Program-made: the position numbers and the translations under genes
The notes under the pieces: generated by a model
What the model was told of the DNA's origin: nothing
Database searches by the model: none
What the model saw: only the letters and a program-made list of their open reading frames with translations
Assembly: GCF_008728855.1 (NCBI RefSeq)
Contig: NZ_CP042906.1
Location: 5,361,001 to 5,425,000 of the forward strand
From: Hypericibacter terrae
Lineage (GTDB): Bacteria > Pseudomonadota > Alphaproteobacteria > Dongiales > Dongiaceae
Length of the DNA stretch: 64,000 nt
Direction: 5' to 3'
Shown here: positions 53,944 to 62,399 of the stretch, piece by piece
How positions within the stretch are numbered: the first letter of the stretch is position 1
Layout of the letters: every line of letters begins with the position of its first letter

Positions 53944-55269
53944 TTATTCGGCGCCGGGTTGCGAGTGGCTCTCGCGAGTCGCGAACTCCTCGAGCAGGCC
54001 CGCATCGCCCGCGAGATCGAGTGCTGTGTAGCGATTGCGGGTCTGGCGCGCGCGGATCAGCGCCGTGCGGTAGAGCACCGCGGACCAGCCGAGATCGAAG
54101 GCGCGCCGCGGCGCGCCCGTGACCACCAGCGCCCGCTCGAGCGCCAGCACCGGGCGCATCACGCTCTGAAGTCGCGCCCGGATCCGGTCCCAGTCCTGCG
54201 CCAGCCGCGCGGTGAGGAGTTCCGCCTTGGTCGTGTCGAGGGCCTTGCCGTCCCATTCCCGGCGGCAGGCCTCGCCGCGTTCGACGCCGAAATGACGCTT
54301 CAGATCGCCCTCGGCGATGGCTGTCGGCCGCAGCACCGGCGGCGGTCCGTCGAGCAGGCGATGCTGCAGCCGCGCGAGGCTGAGCGTGGTGACGCCGATC
54401 TGTTCGCCATGGAAGGTCTCGGGCAGCCGCTCGCCCTCCATCATCTCGACATAATGCGAGACCAGATGCTCGCCCTGGCTCGCGGGATAGCTGCCATTGC
54501 AGATCACCATGCCGAGGCCGGAGAGCACCAGCGTGCGCGCCAGCCGCGTCATGGCCGCGGCATTGCCGGCGATGAGCGCGCCGGCCTCCTCGATCAGCGC
54601 GTTCTCGTCGGCGGCCAGCAGCGCGAAGGGCGCCTCGCGATAGGGTGTCCCCAGGAGCAGATGCGACAGCAGCCAGTCGGCCTGGGCGGTCGAGCGGCAG
54701 AGCGAATCGCCCAGTCCGCTGCGGATCATGCGCCGGGGCGCCGCGGCCAGCACCGAGAGATCGAGAAAGACCCCCACCGGCACCTGCGCCGCCAGGGATT
54801 TCTTGAGGCCGCCGACCGTGATCGCTGCATTGGCCGAGCAGTAACCATTCATCGAGGGCGCGGTGCCGAACACGGCATAGGGCTTGCTGTCGAGGAAGGC
54901 CGCATATTTGCAGAGATCGTTGATCGTGCCGGAACCGACCGCGATCAACGCATCGGCGCCTGTCGTCGCCGCGCGAATCGAGGCCACGGTCGCATCGTCG
55001 GCATGGGGGCGGTCGGGCAGCGCCACGCGCTGCAGATCGGCGATGCTCCCCAGCGCGCGTTCGACCCGGCGGCCGAGGATGTCATGCGTCGTGGGGTCGC
55101 TTACCAGCGCCAGGCGGCGCCCGAGCCCCAAGGGCTTGAGCAGATCGGCTTCCTGGCCCGCGAGGCTCGGCGCGATCGCGACGCTGCGCAGCGGCACCGT
55201 GACCGCGGCGCCGGTCTCGGGATCGCGCCAGCGTCCGGCCAGGAGATCGGCGATGAGGGAATCCGACAT
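53944..55269 (-). CDS. sn-glycerol-1-phosphate dehydrogenase-like (AraM family)
   Basis: 441 aa member of the iron-alcohol-dehydrogenase fold. NAD-site VGSGTINDLCKYAAF and GTAPSMNGYCSANAAI are close to AraM/EgsA-type glycerol-1-phosphate dehydrogenases; metal ligands would include the Asp in LGDSLCRSTAQADW and the His in ASQGEHLVSHY. Known members reduce dihydroxyacetone phosphate, but in a DeoR-controlled cluster with an FGGY kinase it may act on another polyol phosphate. It starts 7 bases after the kinase stop. Confidence 0.85.
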   Translation of the reverse strand: MSDSLIADLLAGRWRDPETGAAVTVPLRSVAIAPSLAGQEADLLKPLGLGRRLALVSDPTTHDILGRRVERALGSIADLQRVALPDRPHADDATVASIRAATTGADALIAVGSGTINDLCKYAAFLDSKPYAVFGTAPSMNGYCSANAAITVGGLKKSLAAQVPVGVFLDLSVLAAAPRRMIRSGLGDSLCRSTAQADWLLSHLLLGTPYREAPFALLAADENALIEEAGALIAGNAAAMTRLARTLVLSGLGMVICNGSYPASQGEHLVSHYVEMMEGERLPETFHGEQIGVTTLSLARLQHRLLDGPPPVLRPTAIAEGDLKRHFGVERGEACRREWDGKALDTTKAELLTARLAQDWDRIRARLQSVMRPVLALERALVVTGAPRRAFDLGWSAVLYRTALIRARQTRNRYTALDLAGDAGLLEEFATRESHSQPGAE

Positions 55270-55276
55270 CGCGATC

Positions 55277-56755
55277 CTACCCGGCCCCGAACATCGGCTT
55301 CAGCGACTGGAAGAGCTGGCGATAGCGGCCATGCGCTTCGCGATAAAGCCGGTTGCGATGCGCATCGGGCTCGATCGCGAACCCGGCGGCGCCCACGAGC
55401 CCGGCCGCGCTGGCAAGGTCGGGCAGGACGCCGGCGGCGACGCCGCCCAGGAGCGCGGCACCGACCGCGCTCGCATCGGCATGGCGCGCCCGTTCCGCCG
55501 GCAGGCCGGTCACGTCGGCGCGGATCTGCGCCCAGAGATCGCTGCGGGCACCCCCGCCCAGAAGCCGCAGCCGGTCGGTCGCGACATTCATCGCCTTCAG
55601 CGCCAGCACCACGTCCTGCAGGCCGAAGGCGTTGCCTTCCAGCACCGCGCGCGCGAGATGGCCCGGGCCATGCGACGGCGTCAGGCCGTAGAAACAGCCG
55701 CGGGCGCCCGCGATCCATTCGGGTGTCATGGCGCCGCTCAGGGCCGGCAGGAACAGGAGCCCGTCGGCACCGGGCGGTACCGCCGCCGCCAGACGATCGA
55801 ATGCGGCGAAATCCGCGATGCCCAGGGTGGCGCGCAGCCATTCGAGCGCGCCGCCCGAAACCCAGCCCGGATTCTCGATGTAGTGGAATCGGGCGCCCAC
55901 ATAGCGATGGGTCTCGGTCAGGGCCGAGGGATCGATGCGCGGCTCGCGATCGAGCGCGCCCACCACCTCGGCGGTGCCCAGCACATCGGCGACGATCCCG
56001 GTCTGCATCACGCCGCCGCCCAAGGGCGTCGAGAAATCGTCGCCGGTTCCGACCGCAACCGGGATCCCCGCCGGCAGCCCCGTCAGCCGCGCGCCTTCGG
56101 CGTTGAGGCAGCCGGCCTTGTCCTCGCTGCGGCGCAAGGGCGGCAGCAGCTTGGCCTGAAGCTCGAACGCCGCCATCAGCTCGGGCAGCCAGTTGCCTTC
56201 CGCCAGGCCATAGACGAGCGAGGTCGAGGCGAGCCCGTGATCGATCGCGCGCGCTCCGGTCAGGCGCTCGACCATGTAGGTCACGGGCTGATGGAACAGG
56301 CTCGCGGCCCTGCCGGCGTCGGTCTCGTCGATCAGCCAGCGCATCTTGGGCGCCATATGCGTCCCGTCGAGATTGGCGCCGGTGAGCGCACGGACGCGTT
56401 TGCTGCCGAGGCGGTGGCGGACGCGGTTCAGCGAGGCGTCGGCGCGCCGGTCCATCCAGATGAGAGCCGGGTGAAGAAGGTGACCCTTGGCGTCCACCGG
56501 TATGCAGCCATCGAGCTGTCCGGCAACGCCAAGGGCCGCGACGTCGCCGGGCTTGCTCCCCACAGCAGCCAGCGCGTCAGCAATGGCGGGCCCGAGAGCA
56601 TCCTCCCAGAGCCGCGGATCCTGTTCGGCCCAGCCGGGCCGAGGGAAGGCGATCGAATAACTCCGTCTTCCGCTGCCGAGCAGGGCCAGACATTCATCGA
56701 GCAGCACCGCCTTGAGGCTCTGGCTGCCGAGATCGATGCCGAGCAAAAGAGCCAT
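55277..56755 (-). CDS. FGGY-family carbohydrate kinase (xylulokinase-like)
   Basis: 492 aa. Ribonuclease-H-fold sugar kinase: LLLGIDLGSQSLKAVLLD at the N-terminus (phosphate-binding loop), GQLDGCIPVDAKG, LIWMDRRAD, the catalytic-type GTGDDFSTPLGGG and the second ATP motif LLGGGARSDLWAQI. It is closest in style to XylB, but the exact ketose or polyol is not predictable. It lies between the TIM-barrel gene (45 bases upstream) and the dehydrogenase. Confidence 0.88.
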   Translation of the reverse strand: MALLLGIDLGSQSLKAVLLDECLALLGSGRRSYSIAFPRPGWAEQDPRLWEDALGPAIADALAAVGSKPGDVAALGVAGQLDGCIPVDAKGHLLHPALIWMDRRADASLNRVRHRLGSKRVRALTGANLDGTHMAPKMRWLIDETDAGRAASLFHQPVTYMVERLTGARAIDHGLASTSLVYGLAEGNWLPELMAAFELQAKLLPPLRRSEDKAGCLNAEGARLTGLPAGIPVAVGTGDDFSTPLGGGVMQTGIVADVLGTAEVVGALDREPRIDPSALTETHRYVGARFHYIENPGWVSGGALEWLRATLGIADFAAFDRLAAAVPPGADGLLFLPALSGAMTPEWIAGARGCFYGLTPSHGPGHLARAVLEGNAFGLQDVVLALKAMNVATDRLRLLGGGARSDLWAQIRADVTGLPAERARHADASAVGAALLGGVAAGVLPDLASAAGLVGAAGFAIEPDAHRNRLYREAHGRYRQLFQSLKPMFGAG

Positions 56756-56800
56756 GGGCGATGAATACCCGTCTTTCCCGCGGGCGATCCTTGTCCGGCG

Positions 56801-57475
56801 TCAGGCGGTCGCCGCGCAGGCCTCGAGAATATGCTTCAACTGATTCGTCAGCAGACCCTGTCGCGGATAGAAGCTGCAATCGAGCGCCGCGGTGCCGATG
56901 GTGAAGAGATCGGCACCGGCGGCCGCGATATCGCGAATGCGCTGCGGCGAATTGATCGAGCCCGCGACGATCACAGGGCGGTCGGTCGCGCCCCGCGCCG
57001 CGCGAATGAGATCGAGCGGATCGGCCTCGGTCGCGCGATAAGCCAGAAGATCGACGCCCGCGCAGCCTTTCGCCACCGCGTTCCTCGTGTCGGCCGCCAC
57101 GCGCGACGGGCTGCCGCCGAGCTTGGTCGGATGACCGATGGGGATACCGGGGAACGGGTAATAGCCGGTGCGCGAGCCTTTGAGCAGCGGCAGGATCAGA
57201 TCGATCTGGGTACCGCCCAGGAGGTAGTCGACACCGAGCTCGACGCCGATGCGCGCCGACCGAAGGCAGCTCTCCTCGCTCGTGCTGACCACTTCCATGT
57301 GGGTGGCCCGGCCGTCGGCCTTGAGCTTGTCATGCAGACGCTTCAGCGTCTCCGGCGCCACGCCGACATCCTTGAAGCCGACATGGCGCAGCGGCAACGC
57401 ACGGATCGTGTCGTAGAGCTCGACGCAGTCCTCGATGGTCTGGTCGTCGCGCGTCAGCATGAAGATGAAGTCCAT
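56801..57475 (-). CDS. Phosphate-binding TIM-barrel protein, unknown substrate
   Basis: 224 aa. A HisA/HisF-like beta/alpha barrel: MDFIFMLTRDDQTIEDC at strand 1, HVGFKDVGV at strand 2, THMEVVSTSEES, and the C-terminal phosphate site RPVIVAGSINSPQRIRDIAAAGADLFTIG. A phosphorylated sugar or polyol substrate is likely. AAGAGGAATTC precedes the ATG. It is the first structural gene after the DeoR regulator and its operator, followed by the kinase and dehydrogenase. It is not PcrB-like in sequence. Confidence 0.78.
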   Translation of the reverse strand: MDFIFMLTRDDQTIEDCVELYDTIRALPLRHVGFKDVGVAPETLKRLHDKLKADGRATHMEVVSTSEESCLRSARIGVELGVDYLLGGTQIDLILPLLKGSRTGYYPFPGIPIGHPTKLGGSPSRVAADTRNAVAKGCAGVDLLAYRATEADPLDLIRAARGATDRPVIVAGSINSPQRIRDIAAAGADLFTIGTAALDCSFYPRQGLLTNQLKHILEACAATA

Positions 57476-57571
57476 GAATTCCTCTTTGTCGGGCCGGCAG
57501 AGGCGCGAGCCTGGGGCGACGGGAAATCATCCCGCCCCACGCGAGCCCCGGGAGACTAGTCGGGCCGGATC

Positions 57572-57589
57572 ATTTTCACAAACGAAAAT
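57572..57589. promoter_or_regulatory. Putative DeoR-family operator
   Basis: ATTTTC-ACAAAC-GAAAAT is a perfect 6-base inverted repeat, 97 bases before the TIM-barrel start and 71 bases after the DeoR stop. Further TCGAAATCGAAC half-sites follow near 57608-57619. TTTCG/CGAAA half-sites are typical of GlpR-type regulators. Confidence 0.6.
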
Positions 57590-57659
57590 ATCAGACCGAG
57601 TTGTGATCGAAATCGAACATGACGGGACGCCGGCAGAAACCCGAGGAAATCCGCGGCCC

Positions 57660-58421
57660 TCAGCGGGCCAGCAGGAGCCTCGTCTTGCCGCGCTTGATCA
57701 GGGCCTTCAAGGCCGGCGGCGGCGCCCGGTCGGTCACCAGCAACTGCGCCTCCTCGAGCCGGCCCAGCCGCGCCATCGCGTTGCGGCCGAATTTGCTGTA
57801 GTCGGCGGCGACGATGGTCTGGCGCGCATGCTGCATCATCGCCTGCGACACCCGCACCTCGCGCACGTCGAAATCGAGCAGCGTGCCATCGCCGTCGATG
57901 CCGCCCACGCCCACGATGCAGTAGTCGGTCTTGAACTGGCCGACGAACTCGACGGTGGCCTCGCCCACCAGGCCGCGCTCGCGGTTGTTCATCACGCCGC
58001 CGGCCACCAGCACCTCGAAATCCGCGTTCTCGGCCAGGATGTTCGCGGCATGGAGATTGTTGGTGATGACCTTGAGGGCGCGGTGATTGAGGAGGGCGCG
58101 CGCCACCTGCTCGGTCGTGGTGCCGATGGTGAGGAAGATCGAGCTACCGTCGGGAATCTCCGCGGCCACGGCATGGGCGATGCGCTTCTTCTCGGCCAGC
58201 TGCATCACCTGGCGCGCCTGGTAGGCGGAGTTCTCGATGCCGGACGGCAGCCCGGCGCCGCCGTGATAGCGGCGCAGCAGCGACTTGGCACAGAGCCGGT
58301 TGACGTCGCGCCGGACGGTCTGCGGCGTGACCGAGAAATGCTCCGCCATGGCATCGATCGAGACGAAGCCGCGCTGATGCACGAGGGCGAGGATCTGCTC
58401 CTGTCGGTCGGCTTCGGTCAT
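57660..58421 (-). CDS. DeoR-family transcriptional regulator
   Basis: 253 aa. The N-terminal helix-turn-helix has VSIDAMAEHFSVTPQTVRRDVNRLC, the DeoR hallmark, followed by YHGGAGLP. The C-terminal ~170 residues are the sugar-phosphate-sensing domain (DGSSIFLTIGTTTEQVARAL, NNLHAANIL, GGVMNNRERGLVG). It should repress the downstream TIM-barrel/kinase/dehydrogenase genes until a phosphorylated sugar is present. The 184-base gap to that operon contains the predicted operator. Confidence 0.92.
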   Translation of the reverse strand: MTEADRQEQILALVHQRGFVSIDAMAEHFSVTPQTVRRDVNRLCAKSLLRRYHGGAGLPSGIENSAYQARQVMQLAEKKRIAHAVAAEIPDGSSIFLTIGTTTEQVARALLNHRALKVITNNLHAANILAENADFEVLVAGGVMNNRERGLVGEATVEFVGQFKTDYCIVGVGGIDGDGTLLDFDVREVRVSQAMMQHARQTIVAADYSKFGRNAMARLGRLEEAQLLVTDRAPPPALKALIKRGKTRLLLAR

Positions 58422-58509
58422 TCGGGGACGCTTTCGGTTGCTCCCGCGAAGGATACAACGCGAGGGGAGGCCGCCGAAAGCCACTCCTGAGCCCGGCTCC
58501 GGGCGCGCC

Positions 58510-59508
58510 TCACCCCAGCAGGAAGCCCTGACCGATTCTGTCGTCAGGCTCATGCGTGAAGCGGGCGCTGCCACTGTAATGGGCGCGGCCGCCCACCTCG
58601 ACCCGCACCGCAGCGAACTCCCCCGCCCGGACCGGCGAGACGGCGCGGCCGGTGAAGACGGAGCCGGTCACGCTTTGGAACTGGCGCCGATCGCCCAGAG
58701 CCGCGACCCCGCGCGCCACCTGCAGCGCCATGCGCGCGGTGACGCCGCTGCCCGTGGGGCTGCGATCGACCTCGCGTTCGGCGAAGATGCAGACATTGAG
58801 CGAGGGGCGATCGATGCCTTCGCCGCCGTCGGTGAAGATGGTGCCATAGAGGAACGCCAGGTCCGGATCGTCGGGATGGCGCAAGGGAACCTGCGCCTTG
58901 ACCGCGGCCGTGACCCGGGCCGCCGCATCCACCAGATCGCGCAGCGGCGAACCCGGCAGCGACAGCCCCAGCCGCGCGGCCGGCAGCACCGCATAGAAGG
59001 CGCCGCCATAGCCGATATCGAGCGCGATCCGGCCGGTTTCGGGCAGATCGACCGCCGCGTCGAGCGCGAAGGCGAAGGCCGGCACGCTCTCGAACCGGAC
59101 GGCGCCGTCCGCCGCCACCCAGGCCCGCACCAGGCCGCAGGGGCATTGGATATTGACCGCGGTCTCGCCCGAGGTGGCGCGCTTGATCCGGCCGCTCTCG
59201 ACCGCCCAGCGGCCGACCGCGATCACGGCATGCCCGCACATGGTCGAATAGCCTTCGTTATGCATGAACAGCACGGCGAGATCGGCGCCCGGCAGATCGG
59301 GCTCGACCGGAATCACGCCATACATGTCGAAATGGCCGCGCGGCTCGAAGATCAGGAGCCGGCGCAGATGATCGAGCCGCTCGCGGGCATAGCGCCGCTT
59401 GGCCAGGATTGTCTCGCCGGGAATGGGCGGATAGCCCTTCACCACCAGGCGCACCGGCTCGCCGCCGGTATGCATCTCGACAGTCTCGATCGCGATCGGA
59501 TCGGCCAT
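58510..59508 (-). CDS. Trans-3-hydroxy-L-proline dehydratase (proline racemase family)
   Basis: 332 aa. Family marks: HTGGEPVRLV near the N-terminus, MCGHAVIAVG with Cys91, and DRSPTGSG with Thr252. The pair Cys + Thr, rather than Cys + Cys, points to trans-3-hydroxy-L-proline dehydratase instead of proline racemase or 4-hydroxyproline epimerase. It makes pyrroline-2-carboxylate from 3-hydroxyproline of collagen or plant wall proteins. The reductase of that pathway is not seen in the window. It lies between the RutR-like regulator and the DeoR gene, on the same strand. Confidence 0.88.
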   Translation of the reverse strand: MADPIAIETVEMHTGGEPVRLVVKGYPPIPGETILAKRRYARERLDHLRRLLIFEPRGHFDMYGVIPVEPDLPGADLAVLFMHNEGYSTMCGHAVIAVGRWAVESGRIKRATSGETAVNIQCPCGLVRAWVAADGAVRFESVPAFAFALDAAVDLPETGRIALDIGYGGAFYAVLPAARLGLSLPGSPLRDLVDAAARVTAAVKAQVPLRHPDDPDLAFLYGTIFTDGGEGIDRPSLNVCIFAEREVDRSPTGSGVTARMALQVARGVAALGDRRQFQSVTGSVFTGRAVSPVRAGEFAAVRVEVGGRAHYSGSARFTHEPDDRIGQGFLLG

Positions 59509-59558
59509 GGGCGTCCCGGTGGAAATGGACGGCTCTGAAATTCAGGGCTGGAGCCCGA

Positions 59559-60227
59559 TCAGCGCGGCGCGCTCGTTTCGAGGCCGAGCGTGGCCAGCAC
59601 CATCCGCGTGATCAACTCGGTCGCGGCACGGTAGTCTTCCGGCCCAATGCTCTCCTTACCGAGCAGCGCCGGCACCTGGATATCGAAATCGGCATAGTGC
59701 TGCGTCGAAGCCCAGAGTACGAAGAAGAGGTGATGCGGGTCGACGGGTGCAATCTTGCCCTCGCGAATCCAACCCTCGATTACCGCGCAATGGCGGTGGA
59801 AGCGCTCGCGAATTCGAGTCTGCAGGACCGACAGGAAATGCGGAGCGCCATGCAGGATCTCGTTGGCAAAGATCTTCGAAGCGCGCGGCCGCCGGCGCGA
59901 GAATTCAATCTTGTCGGCGATATAGAGCCGGAAGGCTTCGGTCGGATCGCTGTCGGCGGTGAACAGGTCCATCGTCTCCTGCCAGCCATCGACGATGGTG
60001 TCCAGCAAGCGAAGATAAAGCTGTTCCTTTGTGCCGAAATAATAATGCAGGTTGGCCTTGGGCAGGCCGGCCCGCTCGGCAATCGCGGCCATGGAGGCCG
60101 CCGCATAGCCCGCTTCGGCAAAGATTTCCTCGGCGGCGGCGAGGATGCGGGCTTCGTTGACCACCCGCTTCGCGCCCGGCCGCCGGCTGGGCTGTGCATC
60201 ATGGGCAGTCGCTTCGGTGAGTTCCAT
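59559..60227 (-). CDS. TetR-family regulator, RutR-like
   Basis: 222 aa. The N-terminal HTH includes AAASMAAIAERAGLPKANLHYYFGTKEQLY. The C-terminal domain has SKIFANEILHGAPHFL and PVDPHHLFFVLWASTQHYADF, closely like E. coli RutR, the uracil/thymine-sensing repressor. Here it probably controls the divergent ABC transporter and perhaps the dehydratase; the ligand may be a pyrimidine or another small ring compound. The 278-base region to dppC should hold its operator. Confidence 0.88.
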   Translation of the reverse strand: MELTEATAHDAQPSRRPGAKRVVNEARILAAAEEIFAEAGYAAASMAAIAERAGLPKANLHYYFGTKEQLYLRLLDTIVDGWQETMDLFTADSDPTEAFRLYIADKIEFSRRRPRASKIFANEILHGAPHFLSVLQTRIRERFHRHCAVIEGWIREGKIAPVDPHHLFFVLWASTQHYADFDIQVPALLGKESIGPEDYRAATELITRMVLATLGLETSAPR

Positions 60228-60505
60228 GCGCCTGTCGGTGTCGACGTCAATTTGCAGGGCGGGCGGATGATTGATTGCCCGACCACTTATGCAAGCCTAA
60301 CCCCATTGTCAGAAGGGTTACAAGGGTCGACGGATCTTGGCGCCAATGCGTCGTCACGAGGCCGGCGCATCCCCCGTCCGGGTATCCACAACCGATTGAC
60401 CTGCGGAACCGAGGGGTTAGCATCGGTCGCCGCGTTGCCGCCGGCCGGTCGTCCTGGTTCGTTCGGCGAAGGCGGGCTTTCGAGGGCGGTCCCGGGTTAA
60501 GCAAC

Positions 60506-61357
60506 ATGAACGAGGCTTGGCGGCGCTTCAGGCGCGATAAACTCGCCCTGGCGGGACTGGTCGTCATTGCCGTCACCGTCCTGGTGGCGGCCCTGGCGCC
60601 CTGGGTGGCGCCGTTCGATCCGGCCGAGCAGTTCTTCGACGGGTTGACGCTCGAGGGGTCGCCGCTGCCCCCCAGCGCCCATTTCCTGCTCGGCACCGAT
60701 CTCCTCGGGCGGGACCTGTTGTCGCGGCTGATCTATGGCGCCCGCACCTCGCTCATCATCGGCGTCGCCGCCAATGGCGTCGCGGTCGTCGTCGGCGCGC
60801 TGCTGGGCGCCACGGCCGGTTTCGTCCAGGGCTGGCTCTCGACCGCGATCATGCGCTTCACCGATCTGATGATGGCGTTCCCGGCCTTGCTGCTGGCGAT
60901 CGCGCTGGCCGCCATCTTCGCGCCCTCGCTCTGGATCGTGGCGATGGTGATCGCGATGGTGAACTGGGTGCAGATCGCGCGCGTGGTCTATACCGAGACC
61001 CGGGCCCTGGTGCAGCGCGACTATATCGAGGCCACGCGCGCGCTGGGGGCGGCACCGGCACGCATCCTCTTCCGCCACATCCTGCCGCATCTGGTGCCGA
61101 CGGTCCTGGTCTATGCCACGCTCGGCATCGCCACCACCGTGCTGCTCGAGGCGACCCTCTCCTTCCTCGGCGTCGGCGTGCGCCCGCCCACGCCGTCCTG
61201 GGGCGGCATCATCTTCGAGAGCCAGTCCTATTTCCTGTCGGCGCCCTGGCTGGTCTTCTTTCCAGGGGCCGCGATCCTGCTGGTGGCGCTCGCCTTCAAT
61301 CTGGTGGGCGATGCCTTGCGCGACGTGCTCGATCCGACGCAGCGGGGGCGCGGCTGA
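60506..61357 (+). CDS. Oligopeptide/nickel-type ABC permease, DppC-like
   Basis: 283 aa with about six helices. DppC features: the N-terminal RRFRRDKLALAGLVVI, FLLGTDLLGRDLLSRLIYGARTSL, and the EAA loop YIEATRALGAAPARILFRHILPH. It is the first gene of the operon, an order (C-B-A) opposite to dppABC. Its TGA shares one base with the next ATG (TGATG). Confidence 0.92.
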   Translation: MNEAWRRFRRDKLALAGLVVIAVTVLVAALAPWVAPFDPAEQFFDGLTLEGSPLPPSAHFLLGTDLLGRDLLSRLIYGARTSLIIGVAANGVAVVVGALLGATAGFVQGWLSTAIMRFTDLMMAFPALLLAIALAAIFAPSLWIVAMVIAMVNWVQIARVVYTETRALVQRDYIEATRALGAAPARILFRHILPHLVPTVLVYATLGIATTVLLEATLSFLGVGVRPPTPSWGGIIFESQSYFLSAPWLVFFPGAAILLVALAFNLVGDALRDVLDPTQRGRG

Positions 61358-62277
61358 TGTGGGGCTATCTCTCGCGCCGCCTGGCCGGATCCTTCGCGAT
61401 CCTGATCGGCATCACCATCGTCACTTTCGGCCTGACCTTTCTCATTCCCGCCGATCCGGTGCGCATGATCGCCGGCCGCAATGCGACCGCGCAGACGGTC
61501 GAGAACATCCGCCAGCAGCTCGGGCTCGACCGCTCGGTGCCGGAGCAATATGCGCGCTATGTGATGCGCCTCGCCCAGGGCGATCTCGGGCGCTCCTATG
61601 TGCAGAAGACGCAAGTCTCCGATTTGGTCTTGAGCCGCCTGCCGGCGACCCTGCTGCTGATGGCGGGCGCCATCTTCTTCGAGCTCCTGATCGGCATTCC
61701 GGCCGGCATCTTCGCGGCCACGAGACGAGGCCGTCCGGCCGACCGCTGGATCATGATGCTGAGCTTCGCCGGCGTGTCCGCGCCGCAATTCGTGGTCGGG
61801 CTGCTGCTGCTCTACATCTTCTCGAACCTGCTCAGCCTCTTTCCCATGGGCGGCTACGGCACGCTGGGCCATCTGATCCTGCCGGCCCTGACGCTGGGGA
61901 TCGCCGGCGGCGGCTGGTATGCGCGCATGATGCGCTCCTCGATGGTGGATGTGCTGCGCCAGGACTATGTGCGCACCGCCAGGGCCAAGGGGCTCGGCCC
62001 CGCCAAGGTCGTGCTGGTCCATGCCTTCCGCAACGCCGTGCTGCCGATCATCGCCATGATCGGGCTCGATGTCGGCATATTCATGAGCGGGGCCGTGGTG
62101 GTGGAATCGGTCTATGGCTGGCCCGGCATCGGACAGCTCGCCTGGATGGGGATCCAGCGCATCGACATCCCCATCATCATGGGCGTCACCCTGGTGGCTG
62201 CGGTGGGGATCGTGATCGGCAATCTTGTCGCGGATTTGATCACGCCGCTGATTGACCCCCGTATCCGGTTGCGCTGA
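61357..62277 (+). CDS. Oligopeptide/nickel-type ABC permease, DppB-like
   Basis: 306 aa with about six helices. DppB features: YLSRRLAGSFAILIGITIVTF at the N-terminus, QLGLDRSVPEQYARYV, and the EAA loop YVRTARAKGLGPAKVVLVHAFRNA. It pairs with the DppC-like permease. The substrate is decided by the binding protein that follows after 122 bases. Confidence 0.93.
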   Translation: MWGYLSRRLAGSFAILIGITIVTFGLTFLIPADPVRMIAGRNATAQTVENIRQQLGLDRSVPEQYARYVMRLAQGDLGRSYVQKTQVSDLVLSRLPATLLLMAGAIFFELLIGIPAGIFAATRRGRPADRWIMMLSFAGVSAPQFVVGLLLLYIFSNLLSLFPMGGYGTLGHLILPALTLGIAGGGWYARMMRSSMVDVLRQDYVRTARAKGLGPAKVVLVHAFRNAVLPIIAMIGLDVGIFMSGAVVVESVYGWPGIGQLAWMGIQRIDIPIIMGVTLVAAVGIVIGNLVADLITPLIDPRIRLR

Positions 62278-62399
62278 CAATGCCCGCCATTGCCGGGGAT
62301 CGGGCGCGCAACGGCGGAATTTCCGCAAGAAACGCGCCAAGGGCTGCAACCAAGAGCCCGACACCGTCGAACATGCACTCAGGGAGGAGAAAACAACCC

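Noticed and set aside
53944-57475. AraM plus TIM barrel as a glycerol-1-phosphate/PcrB lipid pathway
   Set aside because: The TIM barrel resembles HisA-like phosphate-binding barrels and not PcrB, and the DeoR regulator and FGGY kinase point to sugar or polyol catabolism.
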